From contig CALXON010000103.1 of NCBI GenBank assembly GCA_944389985.1, forward strand, positions 1 to 9,521: a stretch of DNA of 9,521 nucleotides, written 5' to 3'. A program made the translations under genes and the position numbers. The DNA is from an uncultured Spirochaetaceae bacterium (GTDB lineage Bacteria > Spirochaetota > Spirochaetia > Sphaerochaetales > Sphaerochaetaceae). This document shows positions 1 through 6,922 of the stretch, one piece after another. Each line of letters starts with the position of its first letter. The first letter of the stretch is position 1. The notes under the pieces are model-generated. The model was not told the DNA's origin, searched no databases, and saw nothing but the letters and a program-made list of their open reading frames with translations.

Positions 1-395
1 TCCCTGTCTCCGGAGAGAAGGTATGAGCGTTCATTCTCTGTCAGCTCCACCTCCGCAATCTCGAGGACCACCGTCTCATCATCACTCTCCTCGGGCTCCT
101 CATAGCTCTCGATCGATGAGAATGACTCAGATGTCCTGTAGCCGGAGAGTGTCTTGTCCTTGAGATAGACAGCATCCCTTTCCGCCGATTCATGGAAGGC
201 TGTCACGGCATCCTCTGCCGTCACATCTCCTGAAAGCAGGGAGAGCGACGAGCTGAGGAGCGCAAGGTATCCCTCGTCATTTGAGATGGCGAGGGTTCTG
301 TATCCTGCGCTCCAGAGCGGAAGAGAGAGGAGCGCAAGGAGTATGAAGAGACTAAGCTTCCTTCTGGAAGTGGAGATAGGACTCGATGAAATCAT
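1..395 (-). CDS. Exported protein of unknown function (partial, 3' end beyond the window)
   Basis: The frame is open from an ATG at 395-393 to the window edge, giving 131 complete codons without a stop. The N-terminus looks like a Sec signal peptide: a short polar stretch ending in RRK (about residues 11-13), a hydrophobic core rich in Leu/Ile/Phe (about 14-28), then a plausible cleavage region around WSAG (28-31). The visible mature part is soluble, with an acidic patch at about residues 98-108 (several E/D in EEPEESDDE). I recognise no family. The start lies within prfB, in a different frame, and overlaps its last 44 nt. A run of five G (405-401) five bases upstream could serve as ribosome binding site. 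An in-frame ATG at 407 is an alternative; an in-frame TAA at 413-411 bounds the ORF. No standard start codon in this frame lies shortly after the prfB stop, so the overlap looks real. The gene is probably coupled to prfB translation. The function is unknown. Confidence 0.7.
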   Translation of the reverse strand, partial: MISSSPISTSRRKLSLFILLALLSLPLWSAGYRTLAISNDEGYLALLSSSLSLLSGDVTAEDAVTAFHESAERDAVYLKDKTLSGYRTSESFSSIESYEEPEESDDETVVLEIAEVELTENERSYLLSGDR

Positions 396-1450
396 CAATA
401 CCCCCATCCATTACAGCCTGGATGTTTCCGGTGCTGTATCCGGTACGGTGATCCTTCACAAGTGTATACGGCTGGAAGACATAGCTCCTGATCTGGTTAC
501 CCCAGGAGATATCCTTCTTGGCGATGGCATCCTTCTGATGCTCCTCCTCCCTCTTCTTCTGATAGTACTCATAGAGTCTTGAGCGGAGCATCTTGAAAGC
601 GACATCCTTGTTCATGAACTGGCTGCGCTCATTCTGGCACTGTACGACAATTCCAGTCGCGTAGTGCGTGATTCTGACAGCGCTGTCCGTCTTGTTGACG
701 TGCTGTCCGCCGGCACCGCCTGCCCTGTATGTATCGAGTCTGTAGTCCTCAGGCTTGAGCTCTATCTCGATATCATCATCGACCTCGGGGGATGCGTAGA
801 CGGAGGCGAATGACGTGTGCCTCCTCTTCGCTGCATCAAACGGAGATATCCTGACAAGCCTGTGAACGCCCGCCTCTCCCTTGAGATAGCCGAACGCGTA
901 TGGCCCTGATATCTTCATCGATACGCTCTTTATACCGCCCTCGTCCTCCTGCAGGTCCAGGACCTCGCACTTGAAGCCGTGACGCTCAGCCCAGCGTGTG
1001 TACATCCTCGTCAGCATCTGCGTCCAGTCGGAAGCCTCGTTTCCACCGGCTCCTGAGTGGACGGAAAGGAAGACGTTGTTCTTGTCGTTCTTGCCGTCAA
1101 GGAGCGTCTTCAGCCTAAGAGGCTTGAACTTCTCGTCAAGCGCGTTGATCTGGCTCTCGAGCTCCTGTCTCAGACTCTCGTCATCCTCTCCTGAGTAGAG
1201 CTCGATAAGCTCCTCAAGTTCATCGATCTCAGCAATCAGATCCTTCCACGGATAGTATCCGTCCCTGAGCATGGAAAGCTCGGAGAAGGTCTTCTCGGCC
1301 TTTTCCTTGTCGTTCCAGAAGTCAGGAGCGTTTGTCTCATCCTCGAGTTTCTTTATCTTGTCTTCAGTCCCGGCCTGTTCAAAGACGCCTCCATACAGTG
1401 TAGGCTTCTTCCTTGATATCCTCAAACTTTGATCTGTTTTCAATGAACAT
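352..1450 (-). CDS. prfB: Peptide chain release factor 2, with programmed +1 frameshift
   Basis: RF2 recognises UAA and UGA stop codons and triggers hydrolysis of peptidyl-tRNA in the ribosome. Translation starts at ATG 1450-1448, one base after the upstream TAA, with AAAGGAG in the last codons of the preceding gene as ribosome binding site. Frame 0 encodes 23 residues ending at CTT (1384-1382), followed by UGA (1381-1379). A +1 shift resumes at GAA (1380-1378) and runs to TAG (354-352). The joined protein is 365 aa, the same length as E. coli RF2. Visible family marks are the stop-codon recognition tripeptide SPF (about residues 202-204) and the catalytic GGQ (about 247-249) in AGGAGGQHVN. 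The residue equivalent to E. coli 246 is Ala, as in most bacteria. An ATG at 1443 in the shifted frame gives a longer-looking single ORF, but its N-terminal residues do not resemble RF2, whereas the frame-0 start MFIENR does. The gene itself ends in UAG, which is read by RF1. Confidence 0.96.
1379..1393 (-). promoter_or_regulatory. RF2 programmed +1 ribosomal frameshift site
   Basis: On the minus strand the order is an internal Shine-Dalgarno-like TGGAGG (1393-1388), a CGT codon, then CTT and the stop TGA. The spacing of three bases between the SD-like element and the CTT slippery codon equals that of the E. coli prfB site. Slippage from CUU to UUU at 1383-1381 moves reading to GAA. In the known mechanism, low RF2 slows termination at UGA and favours the shift, so RF2 controls its own synthesis. 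Confidence 0.94.
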
Positions 1451-1451
1451 G

Positions 1452-3275
1452 TTATTCTTTCTCCTTTATGCTTGTATCTGCAGCACGGGCAATGAGTCTG
1501 TACATCCTCGCCTCACCCCTTGAAAGGGAGAGCGGGAAGGAGAACTCAAGCTTTGTATAAAGTCCGAAATTCTCCAGTCCTATGGATGTGTACTGGCTCT
1601 GCGTCACCCTCTCCTCAGAGAGCGAGAAGCTGTCTGTTGAGGAGAATGAGACCAGAAGCCCTGCTGACTGGTCAGTATACCTGACGGTCCTCACATCATC
1701 AAGAAGCCCCAGCATCAGGAGTCTTCTCTGATCGAGCGATGAGAGCTCCATGTCGGTATCTGAAAGGTAGAACGGAACGACGTACTTTCCGTCCACATCC
1801 TCATCTGCTGTGATCACGGTCTCCATCACAACAGTCTGGGAACGGAGCTTGAAGTGCTTTATAACGGAAATCTTCCCGTCAGCAAGCACTGCCGAGAACT
1901 GGTACTCCCCTCTTGTCCTGGAGATCACATCGGCATCGTAGATGACACTGGCGCCGTCATAGACACTGCCATCGCTAAGATGGAATGTGTCAGAGAATGA
2001 CTTAGGCATCGGCACATAGGGAAAATCCTTTCCGAAGAGCGTTCTCGTGTCCGTGATGTTCATGGCAAGCGGGCGGAACGAGAGCTCAGCAAGTCCTCCA
2101 CCCTTGGGAGAGAATACCGAGATGTATGTCTTGTTCCTCGCGATGTAGTCATTGACCCGGGCCTCCTCGAAGTCATACTCCCTGTAGAGGGCGGTGTTGT
2201 CGCTGTCCCAGATCTTTCCCTCTGCCTCTATTATCGCCTTCCAGAAGAGCTTTCTCTCCGAAAGCCTCATCGGCGCACACTGCGCATCATGTATGAAGAG
2301 CGTTCCGAGAGAGACATGGAAGAGGTCTGAGGAGACCTCCCTCTTCAGCGTCTTCTCCTTCTTGTATGTGGAGATGAAGTCCGAGAGCGCTATGTATCTG
2401 TTGAACATATAGCGGAAGACCTCATTACGGACAAAGAGATCATTGAACGACGTCAGTCCGCGTGCCCATGCATCACGTCCGTACCAGCCCGAGTCAAGAT
2501 AACCCGGGCGTGATGCATCGATACCGGAAAGAGGAACTATTGATGAACCGTACTCAGAGAGGATCGAGATGAAGAGATCCTTCAGCCTCTCATCGCTTCC
2601 ATCCCTCGCAGCTCCCTCGAGAAGCTGGTCGATGTTTATGAAGAGGACAACGTCCCCTGTCGCCGACGCAAGAAGCTTTTCAATACCGTCCTTCAGCTCA
2701 TCAAATCCTATCTCCCCCTGAGCGAAACGCGAGACAAGAGCCGCCGCCGGGTCTGAGGGAACATGGATCTTAACCTTCTTCCCGAGCTCGTTCATTATGA
2801 ATGATCCGCGCTCTATCGTCTCCCTCTGTGGTGCCCTGTATGCCGAGATCACGACAGATGAGATACCTGAGTTTCTCAGAGGATGGATGTATGACGGTGA
2901 CCAGATCTGGCCGTAGAAGAAACAGGTTGATGCCCTCACTCCGTAATAGCGTCTGATCATCGTTGTCATCTTCTCGATCTGAAGGCTTCTGTCCTTGGGA
3001 GGATTGAGTGAGATTATAGTCTGGCTGTATGAACCTGTTATGATCTCGAGATCCGAACGCTTTGCAAGGGATGCGAGGAGGAAATTGACCTCGGTATAGC
3101 CTGAATTGTCGATGTGACGTATCATCGCAGCGCTTTGATACAGTGACATCTTCAGTCCGGGATTGTTATACAGATACGAGAAGACCGGTCTGTAGATGAG
3201 AGCCAGTGCCCTGCGGAATGCGGGCACTGGTGCAGATGCGGACATCTCTGTATATATACCGAGAGCAAGTCTCAA
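1452..3275 (-). CDS. GH57-like (4-alpha-glucanotransferase-type) protein, probably catalytically inactive
   Basis: The 607-aa protein follows the layout of GH57 4-alpha-glucanotransferases such as that of Thermococcus litoralis: an N-terminal (beta/alpha)7 barrel (about 1-300), a DUF1925-like middle region (about 300-360) and a DUF1926-like beta-rich C-terminal domain (about 380-600). Matching stretches include MRLALGIY at the N-terminus, IYRPVFSYL (27-35), LEIITGSYSQ (76-85), IWSPSYIHPLRNSGI (124-138) and DAQC (330-333). The signature residues are absent: HxHQP at the start reads YTEMS; the nucleophile Glu of TERVW reads GQIW (about 122-125); the HDDGE acid/base region reads INIDQ (about 213-217); WHG after AQCNDAY is missing. 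There is no signal peptide, so it is probably cytoplasmic. The start is TTG (3275-3273), seven bases after AGGAG, which lies within the last rnfB codons; alignment to the family N-terminus supports it over Met11. It lies 3 nt after rnfB and 1 nt before prfB. Its actual role is unknown; binding or regulation is only a guess. Confidence 0.75.
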   Translation of the reverse strand: MRLALGIYTEMSASAPVPAFRRALALIYRPVFSYLYNNPGLKMSLYQSAAMIRHIDNSGYTEVNFLLASLAKRSDLEIITGSYSQTIISLNPPKDRSLQIEKMTTMIRRYYGVRASTCFFYGQIWSPSYIHPLRNSGISSVVISAYRAPQRETIERGSFIMNELGKKVKIHVPSDPAAALVSRFAQGEIGFDELKDGIEKLLASATGDVVLFINIDQLLEGAARDGSDERLKDLFISILSEYGSSIVPLSGIDASRPGYLDSGWYGRDAWARGLTSFNDLFVRNEVFRYMFNRYIALSDFISTYKKEKTLKREVSSDLFHVSLGTLFIHDAQCAPMRLSERKLFWKAIIEAEGKIWDSDNTALYREYDFEEARVNDYIARNKTYISVFSPKGGGLAELSFRPLAMNITDTRTLFGKDFPYVPMPKSFSDTFHLSDGSVYDGASVIYDADVISRTRGEYQFSAVLADGKISVIKHFKLRSQTVVMETVITADEDVDGKYVVPFYLSDTDMELSSLDQRRLLMLGLLDDVRTVRYTDQSAGLLVSFSSTDSFSLSEERVTQSQYTSIGLENFGLYTKLEFSFPLSLSRGEARMYRLIARAADTSIKEKE

Positions 3276-3278
3276 TTG

Positions 3279-4073
3279 TCAGCTCCTTTTGATGATGCAC
3301 TTCTGCGGGCAGATCTCTGCAGCCGCAGAAGCTCCATCCTGAGGTGCGTGGTAGTCATTGACCGACAGGAAGTTCTCGACCTTGAACGGTGAACCCTCCA
3401 CTTTGGTTTCGCACATCTTACAGCCTATGCACCCTACCTGACAAGCTTTCCTGACCTTGCCGCCCGGTTCGTGGTTGTTGCATGCACAGATGTACTCGGC
3501 ACTGTATGGAACGAGCCTGATGACATGGTTTGGACAGATGGCCACGCATTTGCCGCAGCCGATGCACATTTCCTTGTCTACAACGATGTCACCATCAGCA
3601 TTCTTCGAGATGGCACCGACAGGACAGACGGAGATACACGAGCCGAGGTGGAGACAGCCTTCCTTGCAGGCACTGGGGCCTCCTTGGAGCAGAGCCGCTG
3701 CATTGCAGTCCGCCATTCCCTTATACTCGTAGTCCTCCTTTGTCCTGTCCTTTCCGCCACGGCAGAATACGAACGCGACCTGCTTCTCCTTAGCCTCTAC
3801 CTTCACGCCGAGGATCTCTCCCATCCTGGCAGCAAGGGCTGCACCTCCTGGAGAGCAGAGTCCGGGCTCAGCCTCTCCCTTGAAGACAGCATCCGCGTAA
3901 GCCGTACAGCCTGCGAATCCGCAGCCTCCGCAGTTCGCGCCGGGCATCGCCTCCTCAAGCGCGACAAGTTTCGGATCCTTCTCTATCGCGAGTTTCCTGT
4001 CAGCTATGGCAAGACCGAGGCCGAGAAGGAGGCCAAGGACACCGACTATAATGAAAGCAATCACAATACTCAT
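3279..4073 (-). CDS. rnfB: Rnf complex subunit B, polyferredoxin
   Basis: RnfB is the likely entry point of electrons from reduced ferredoxin into the Rnf complex. Numbered from ATG 4073 (264 aa), residues 1-22 form one N-terminal membrane helix. Next comes the Fe-S motif C48-x2-C51-x4-C56-x16-C73 (in NCGGCGFAGC), then a ferredoxin region with C136, C140, C146 and C150P plus C170-x2-C173-x2-C176-x3-C180P, and a last region with C211, C215, C218 and C221. The final ferredoxin pair is degenerate: no Cys follows C221 at the expected fourth position (V225), and the last motif keeps only C255 before Pro. This would leave one cluster instead of two. An in-frame GTG at 4076 precedes the chosen ATG. 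The ATG is preferred because AGGAGG (4085-4080), overlapping the rnfA stop, lies six bases upstream. The gap to rnfA is 11 nt. The rest of the protein looks intact. Confidence 0.95.
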   Translation of the reverse strand: MSIVIAFIIVGVLGLLLGLGLAIADRKLAIEKDPKLVALEEAMPGANCGGCGFAGCTAYADAVFKGEAEPGLCSPGGAALAARMGEILGVKVEAKEKQVAFVFCRGGKDRTKEDYEYKGMADCNAAALLQGGPSACKEGCLHLGSCISVCPVGAISKNADGDIVVDKEMCIGCGKCVAICPNHVIRLVPYSAEYICACNNHEPGGKVRKACQVGCIGCKMCETKVEGSPFKVENFLSVNDYHAPQDGASAAAEICPQKCIIKRS

Positions 4074-4084
4074 CACCAGCCTCC

Positions 4085-4678
4085 TTATACAAGCCCGAGA
4101 TTCGTGAGAAGGCTCTTGTCGAACATCATGAACGCAAGAGCCATGAGGCCTGCGGATATGAATGCGATGGGAACGCCCTGGAAGACCTTTCTCACAGGAG
4201 TCATGTCAAGCTTCTCGCGGATGTTGCTCATGAGGATGATGGCCATTGTGAAGCCGAGTCCTGCGGCAAGACCTGCGGTGAAGCTCTCAAGGAGATTGTA
4301 GCCATTGTCGATATTGATGATGGCTATGCCGAGAACCGCACAGTTTGTGGTGATCAGCGGAAGGTAGATTCCAAGAGCCTTGTACAGACCCGGGCTCATC
4401 TTCCTTATGACCATCTCGACAAGCTGTACGAGTGCCGCGATCACGAGGATGAAGGAGATTGTCCTCAGATACTCCAGTCCGAACGGAGCGAGGAGGAATG
4501 TGTGGACAGCCCAGCATACCACGGATGCGATTGCGGTTACGAATGTTACAGCAACTCCCATTCCGATCGCGCTCTCGCTGTTCTTCGATACTCCGATGAA
4601 CGGGCAGAGTCCCAAGAACTGCACGAGGATGAAGTTCTGTACGAATACATATGTTATGAGAATTCCGATATAGCTCAT
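4085..4678 (-). CDS. rnfA: Rnf complex membrane subunit A
   Basis: This integral membrane protein of 197 aa belongs to the RnfA/NqrE family and, with RnfE, forms the antiparallel core of the complex. About six hydrophobic segments are visible. The two family half-motifs are present: LGLCPFIGVS with Cys25 and LPLITTNCAVLG with Cys113. In the known structures of Rnf and Nqr complexes, these Cys together with those of RnfE/NqrD hold an intramembrane [2Fe-2S] cluster that passes electrons across the membrane. The length is normal. The ATG overlaps the rnfE stop (ATGA, 4678-4675), with GGGAGG six bases upstream, so translation is probably coupled. It ends in TAA. Confidence 0.97.
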   Translation of the reverse strand: MSYIGILITYVFVQNFILVQFLGLCPFIGVSKNSESAIGMGVAVTFVTAIASVVCWAVHTFLLAPFGLEYLRTISFILVIAALVQLVEMVIRKMSPGLYKALGIYLPLITTNCAVLGIAIINIDNGYNLLESFTAGLAAGLGFTMAIILMSNIREKLDMTPVRKVFQGVPIAFISAGLMALAFMMFDKSLLTNLGLV

Positions 4679-5301
4679 GCTCTGCCTCCCTTAGCGCTCT
4701 TCCATGCGAAGAAAGCCTTGAGGTATCCCATCAGGAGGAGTGCGCCTGCAGCGAGTGTCATGACACGCACGGGGCTTTCCGAAAGACCGGGAATGGTGAT
4801 CGTTCCGCTGAATGATCCCATCGGGAAGAGCGTGATCGTTCCAGATCCGATGATCTCCCTGATGAGCGCGATGAACGACAGGGAGAGAGTGAATCCCACT
4901 CCCATTCCGATACCGTCAAGCGCACTGTCGATGACACCGTTCTTTCCTGCGAATGCCTCGGCACGTCCAAGGATTATGCAGTTGACGACTATGAGCGGAA
5001 GGTATACGCCGAGTGCCTCATAGACTGCAGGCACATAGGCGTGCATGACCATCTCGACGACTGTGACGAACGAGGCGATGATGACGATGTAGGACGGGAT
5101 CCTTATCGCATCGGGAATGGCCTTCCTCAGAAGGGAGATGAAGATATTCGAGCATGTGAGCACGAATATGACAGCAGCTCCCATGCCCAGAGCGTTCGAG
5201 ACCTGTGTGGATACACTGAGTGTCGGACACATACCGAGCATGATTATGAATGTAGGGTTCTCCTTGAAGATACCCTTTGTAAGTTCCTTCATGTGGCTCA
5301 T
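4675..5301 (-). CDS. rnfE: Rnf complex membrane subunit E
   Basis: The 208-aa protein is the pseudo-symmetric partner of RnfA (RnfE/NqrD family), with about six membrane helices. The half-motifs LGMCPTLSVS (Cys25) and LPLIVVNCIILGRA (Cys108) supply its share of the intramembrane [2Fe-2S] ligands. The stretch GRAEAFA after the second Cys is typical of RnfE and NqrD and separates it from RnfA. A short basic tail (KSAKGGR) ends the protein. The start ATG overlaps the rnfG TGA by 4 nt and has GGAGG six bases upstream. Confidence 0.97.
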   Translation of the reverse strand: MSHMKELTKGIFKENPTFIIMLGMCPTLSVSTQVSNALGMGAAVIFVLTCSNIFISLLRKAIPDAIRIPSYIVIIASFVTVVEMVMHAYVPAVYEALGVYLPLIVVNCIILGRAEAFAGKNGVIDSALDGIGMGVGFTLSLSFIALIREIIGSGTITLFPMGSFSGTITIPGLSESPVRVMTLAAGALLLMGYLKAFFAWKSAKGGRA

Positions 5302-5855
5302 ACAGCACCTCCGAGGCTCTTCACATACTCCGAGCCGCTAATAAGGGCGGATGTAACGCCTGAGAATGTTATCGAAGCACCTGAGATCAGAGCGCTCTGG
5401 TCGGCAGGAAGATCGTTCTTTCCCGCAGGAAGCGGCTTATCAGCACCGAGTCCGAGGAACATCTCCATGTACCAGTCATTCTCAGCCTTCTTTCCGATTC
5501 CGGGTGACTCTGAGTTCGTCGTCAGCTTTGCAGCCAGAACCGATCCGTCGGGAGCGTAGGATGCGATTATGTCCATAGGTCCGCCGTAACCGTTTGCGGA
5601 AAGGCCGAGGATGTAGCCCGCGGCCACTCCTGAATCATCTGTGAGAGGAATGACATAGGAGACAGTTCCTCCGTCACCTTCCATCTCCTCACCTACATTG
5701 AAACCTGAGGATACAGCCTCGAGAGCCGTAAGTCTGTCGCTCTCGTTGTTTGCAGCAATCACAGGAGCTGTGGCGCTGTTCACGATCGCGCAGAGGAGCG
5801 TGCAGACTGCTGATATCAGAAAGAGCGTTACAGCTGTCTTTATGTATCTTGTCAT
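5298..5855 (-). CDS. rnfG: Rnf complex flavoprotein subunit G (FMN-binding domain)
   Basis: RnfG is a 185-aa protein with one N-terminal membrane helix (about residues 7-26) and an FMN-binding domain outside the cytoplasm. It passes electrons within the Rnf complex. The helix is followed by a family-like NSATAPVIAA segment. SESPGIGKK (about 115-123) corresponds to the usual ETPGLG motif. The FMN attachment site, normally D-x-x-S/T-G-A-T with FMN linked to the last Thr by ApbE, reads A-L-I-S-G-A-S here (155-161): Ser161 replaces the acceptor Thr and Ala155 the usual Asp. Ser could still form the phosphoester, so loss of flavin is not certain. The size is near the family norm. Start ATG 5855 overlaps the rnfD stop (ATGA), with AAGGAGG seven bases upstream. 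Confidence 0.95.
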   Translation of the reverse strand: MTRYIKTAVTLFLISAVCTLLCAIVNSATAPVIAANNESDRLTALEAVSSGFNVGEEMEGDGGTVSYVIPLTDDSGVAAGYILGLSANGYGGPMDIIASYAPDGSVLAAKLTTNSESPGIGKKAENDWYMEMFLGLGADKPLPAGKNDLPADQSALISGASITFSGVTSALISGSEYVKSLGGAV

Positions 5856-6922
5856 GCCTTTGCCTCCTTCGCTTTCTTCTCCCTGACAGGCTTCACATAG
5901 CCGAAGTGCTTCGTCTTCACGAATCTCTCGATCGTCGGAGTGATGATGTTCATGAGGATGATCGCAAGCGATACGCCCTCAGGAAGCGATCCGAAGTACC
6001 TGATGAGGAATGTGAAGAATCCGCATCCAAGTGCGAATATGATCTCTCCCTTCGGAGTTGTCGGGGTCGTGACCCAGTCGGTCGCCATGAAGAACGCACC
6101 GAGCATGAGACCGCCGGAGAACACAGGAAGAAGGATCTCTCCGTGGAATGCACCAAGTCCGTATGGAATTCCTCCGAATATCCATGAGAGGATTGCGAAG
6201 GATCCGATATATACGACAGGTATTCTCCATGTGATTATCTTCATGCAGAGAAGGAAGATACCTCCGACAAGAAGAAGGAGTGCGGAGACTTCTCCGATAC
6301 ATCCTCCGACATTGCCGAAGAACGCATCCACTGCGTATGGCGAGATTCCGAGCTTGTCAGAGACGGAAGCTGCGAAGTCCGTGACAGGAAGTGTCAGGAG
6401 ATCGGAGCTCCTTCCGGCTCCTCCTGCGCTCATTGCCGTCTTCATTGCTGAGAGCGGTGTTGCGGATGTGACCGCGTCGGTGAGGAACACACGCGGTGTG
6501 CGGAATGTCGACATCTGTGCAGTGAACGAGAAGAATACGAAGACACGTCCTGCAAGGGCCGGGTTCATCCAGTTGCATCCGAGTCCTCCGAATGTCCACT
6601 TGACCACTCCGATCGCGAATGCCGATGCGATGAGAGGAATATAGAACTGATGGAACTCAAGTGGTGGCATGTTCATGCCGACAAGAAGTCCAGTCACTAT
6701 TGCAGAGCCGTCACGGAGCGTGAACTCCTTTGAGACCTTACCGAGAAGGTACTCTGTGAGAAGTGCCGATGCTATCGATACGATGAGGACGAAAAGCGCC
6801 CTGAGACCGAAGGACCAGACACCCCACAGTGCTGCGGGAAGAAGAGCTATGGCGACAAGGAACATTGCCTTGTCCGTCCTCAGACTCCCGTGGATATGAG
6901 GACTTGTGCGTACAGTCATCAT
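5852..6922 (-). CDS. rnfD: Rnf complex membrane flavoprotein subunit D
   Basis: RnfD (356 aa) is a multi-spanning membrane protein of the NqrB/RnfD family, likely part of the ion-translocating path. Recognisable family stretches are GLLVGMNMPP (about 78-87), GGLGCNWMNPALAGRVF (about 112-128), FFGNVGGCIGE (201-211), ATDWVTTPTTPKGE (280-293) and PEGVSLAIILMNIITPTIERF near the C-terminus. The covalent FMN site is D-A-V-T-S-A-T-P-L with Thr155 as probable acceptor; Ser153 stands where Gly is usual. The C-terminus is very basic. Start ATG 6922 overlaps the rnfC stop (ATGA) with GGAGG eight bases upstream; a second ATG follows immediately at 6919. The frame is open further upstream to 7135, but that extension runs inside rnfC and is not RnfD-like. 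Confidence 0.97.
   Translation of the reverse strand: MMTVRTSPHIHGSLRTDKAMFLVAIALLPAALWGVWSFGLRALFVLIVSIASALLTEYLLGKVSKEFTLRDGSAIVTGLLVGMNMPPLEFHQFYIPLIASAFAIGVVKWTFGGLGCNWMNPALAGRVFVFFSFTAQMSTFRTPRVFLTDAVTSATPLSAMKTAMSAGGAGRSSDLLTLPVTDFAASVSDKLGISPYAVDAFFGNVGGCIGEVSALLLLVGGIFLLCMKIITWRIPVVYIGSFAILSWIFGGIPYGLGAFHGEILLPVFSGGLMLGAFFMATDWVTTPTTPKGEIIFALGCGFFTFLIRYFGSLPEGVSLAIILMNIITPTIERFVKTKHFGYVKPVREKKAKEAKA

Noticed and set aside
352..1450. prfB as a pseudogene because of the in-frame UGA at codon 24
   Set aside because: The UGA lies in a correctly spaced programmed frameshift site and the joined product has the full length and the SPF and GGQ motifs.
3471..4301. A 276-codon plus-strand ORF opposite rnfB and rnfA, and other long plus-strand ORFs (4502-5023, 5041-5559, 5940-6644)
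   Set aside because: They are antisense to well-supported rnf genes, have composition typical of shadow frames and no recognisable domains.
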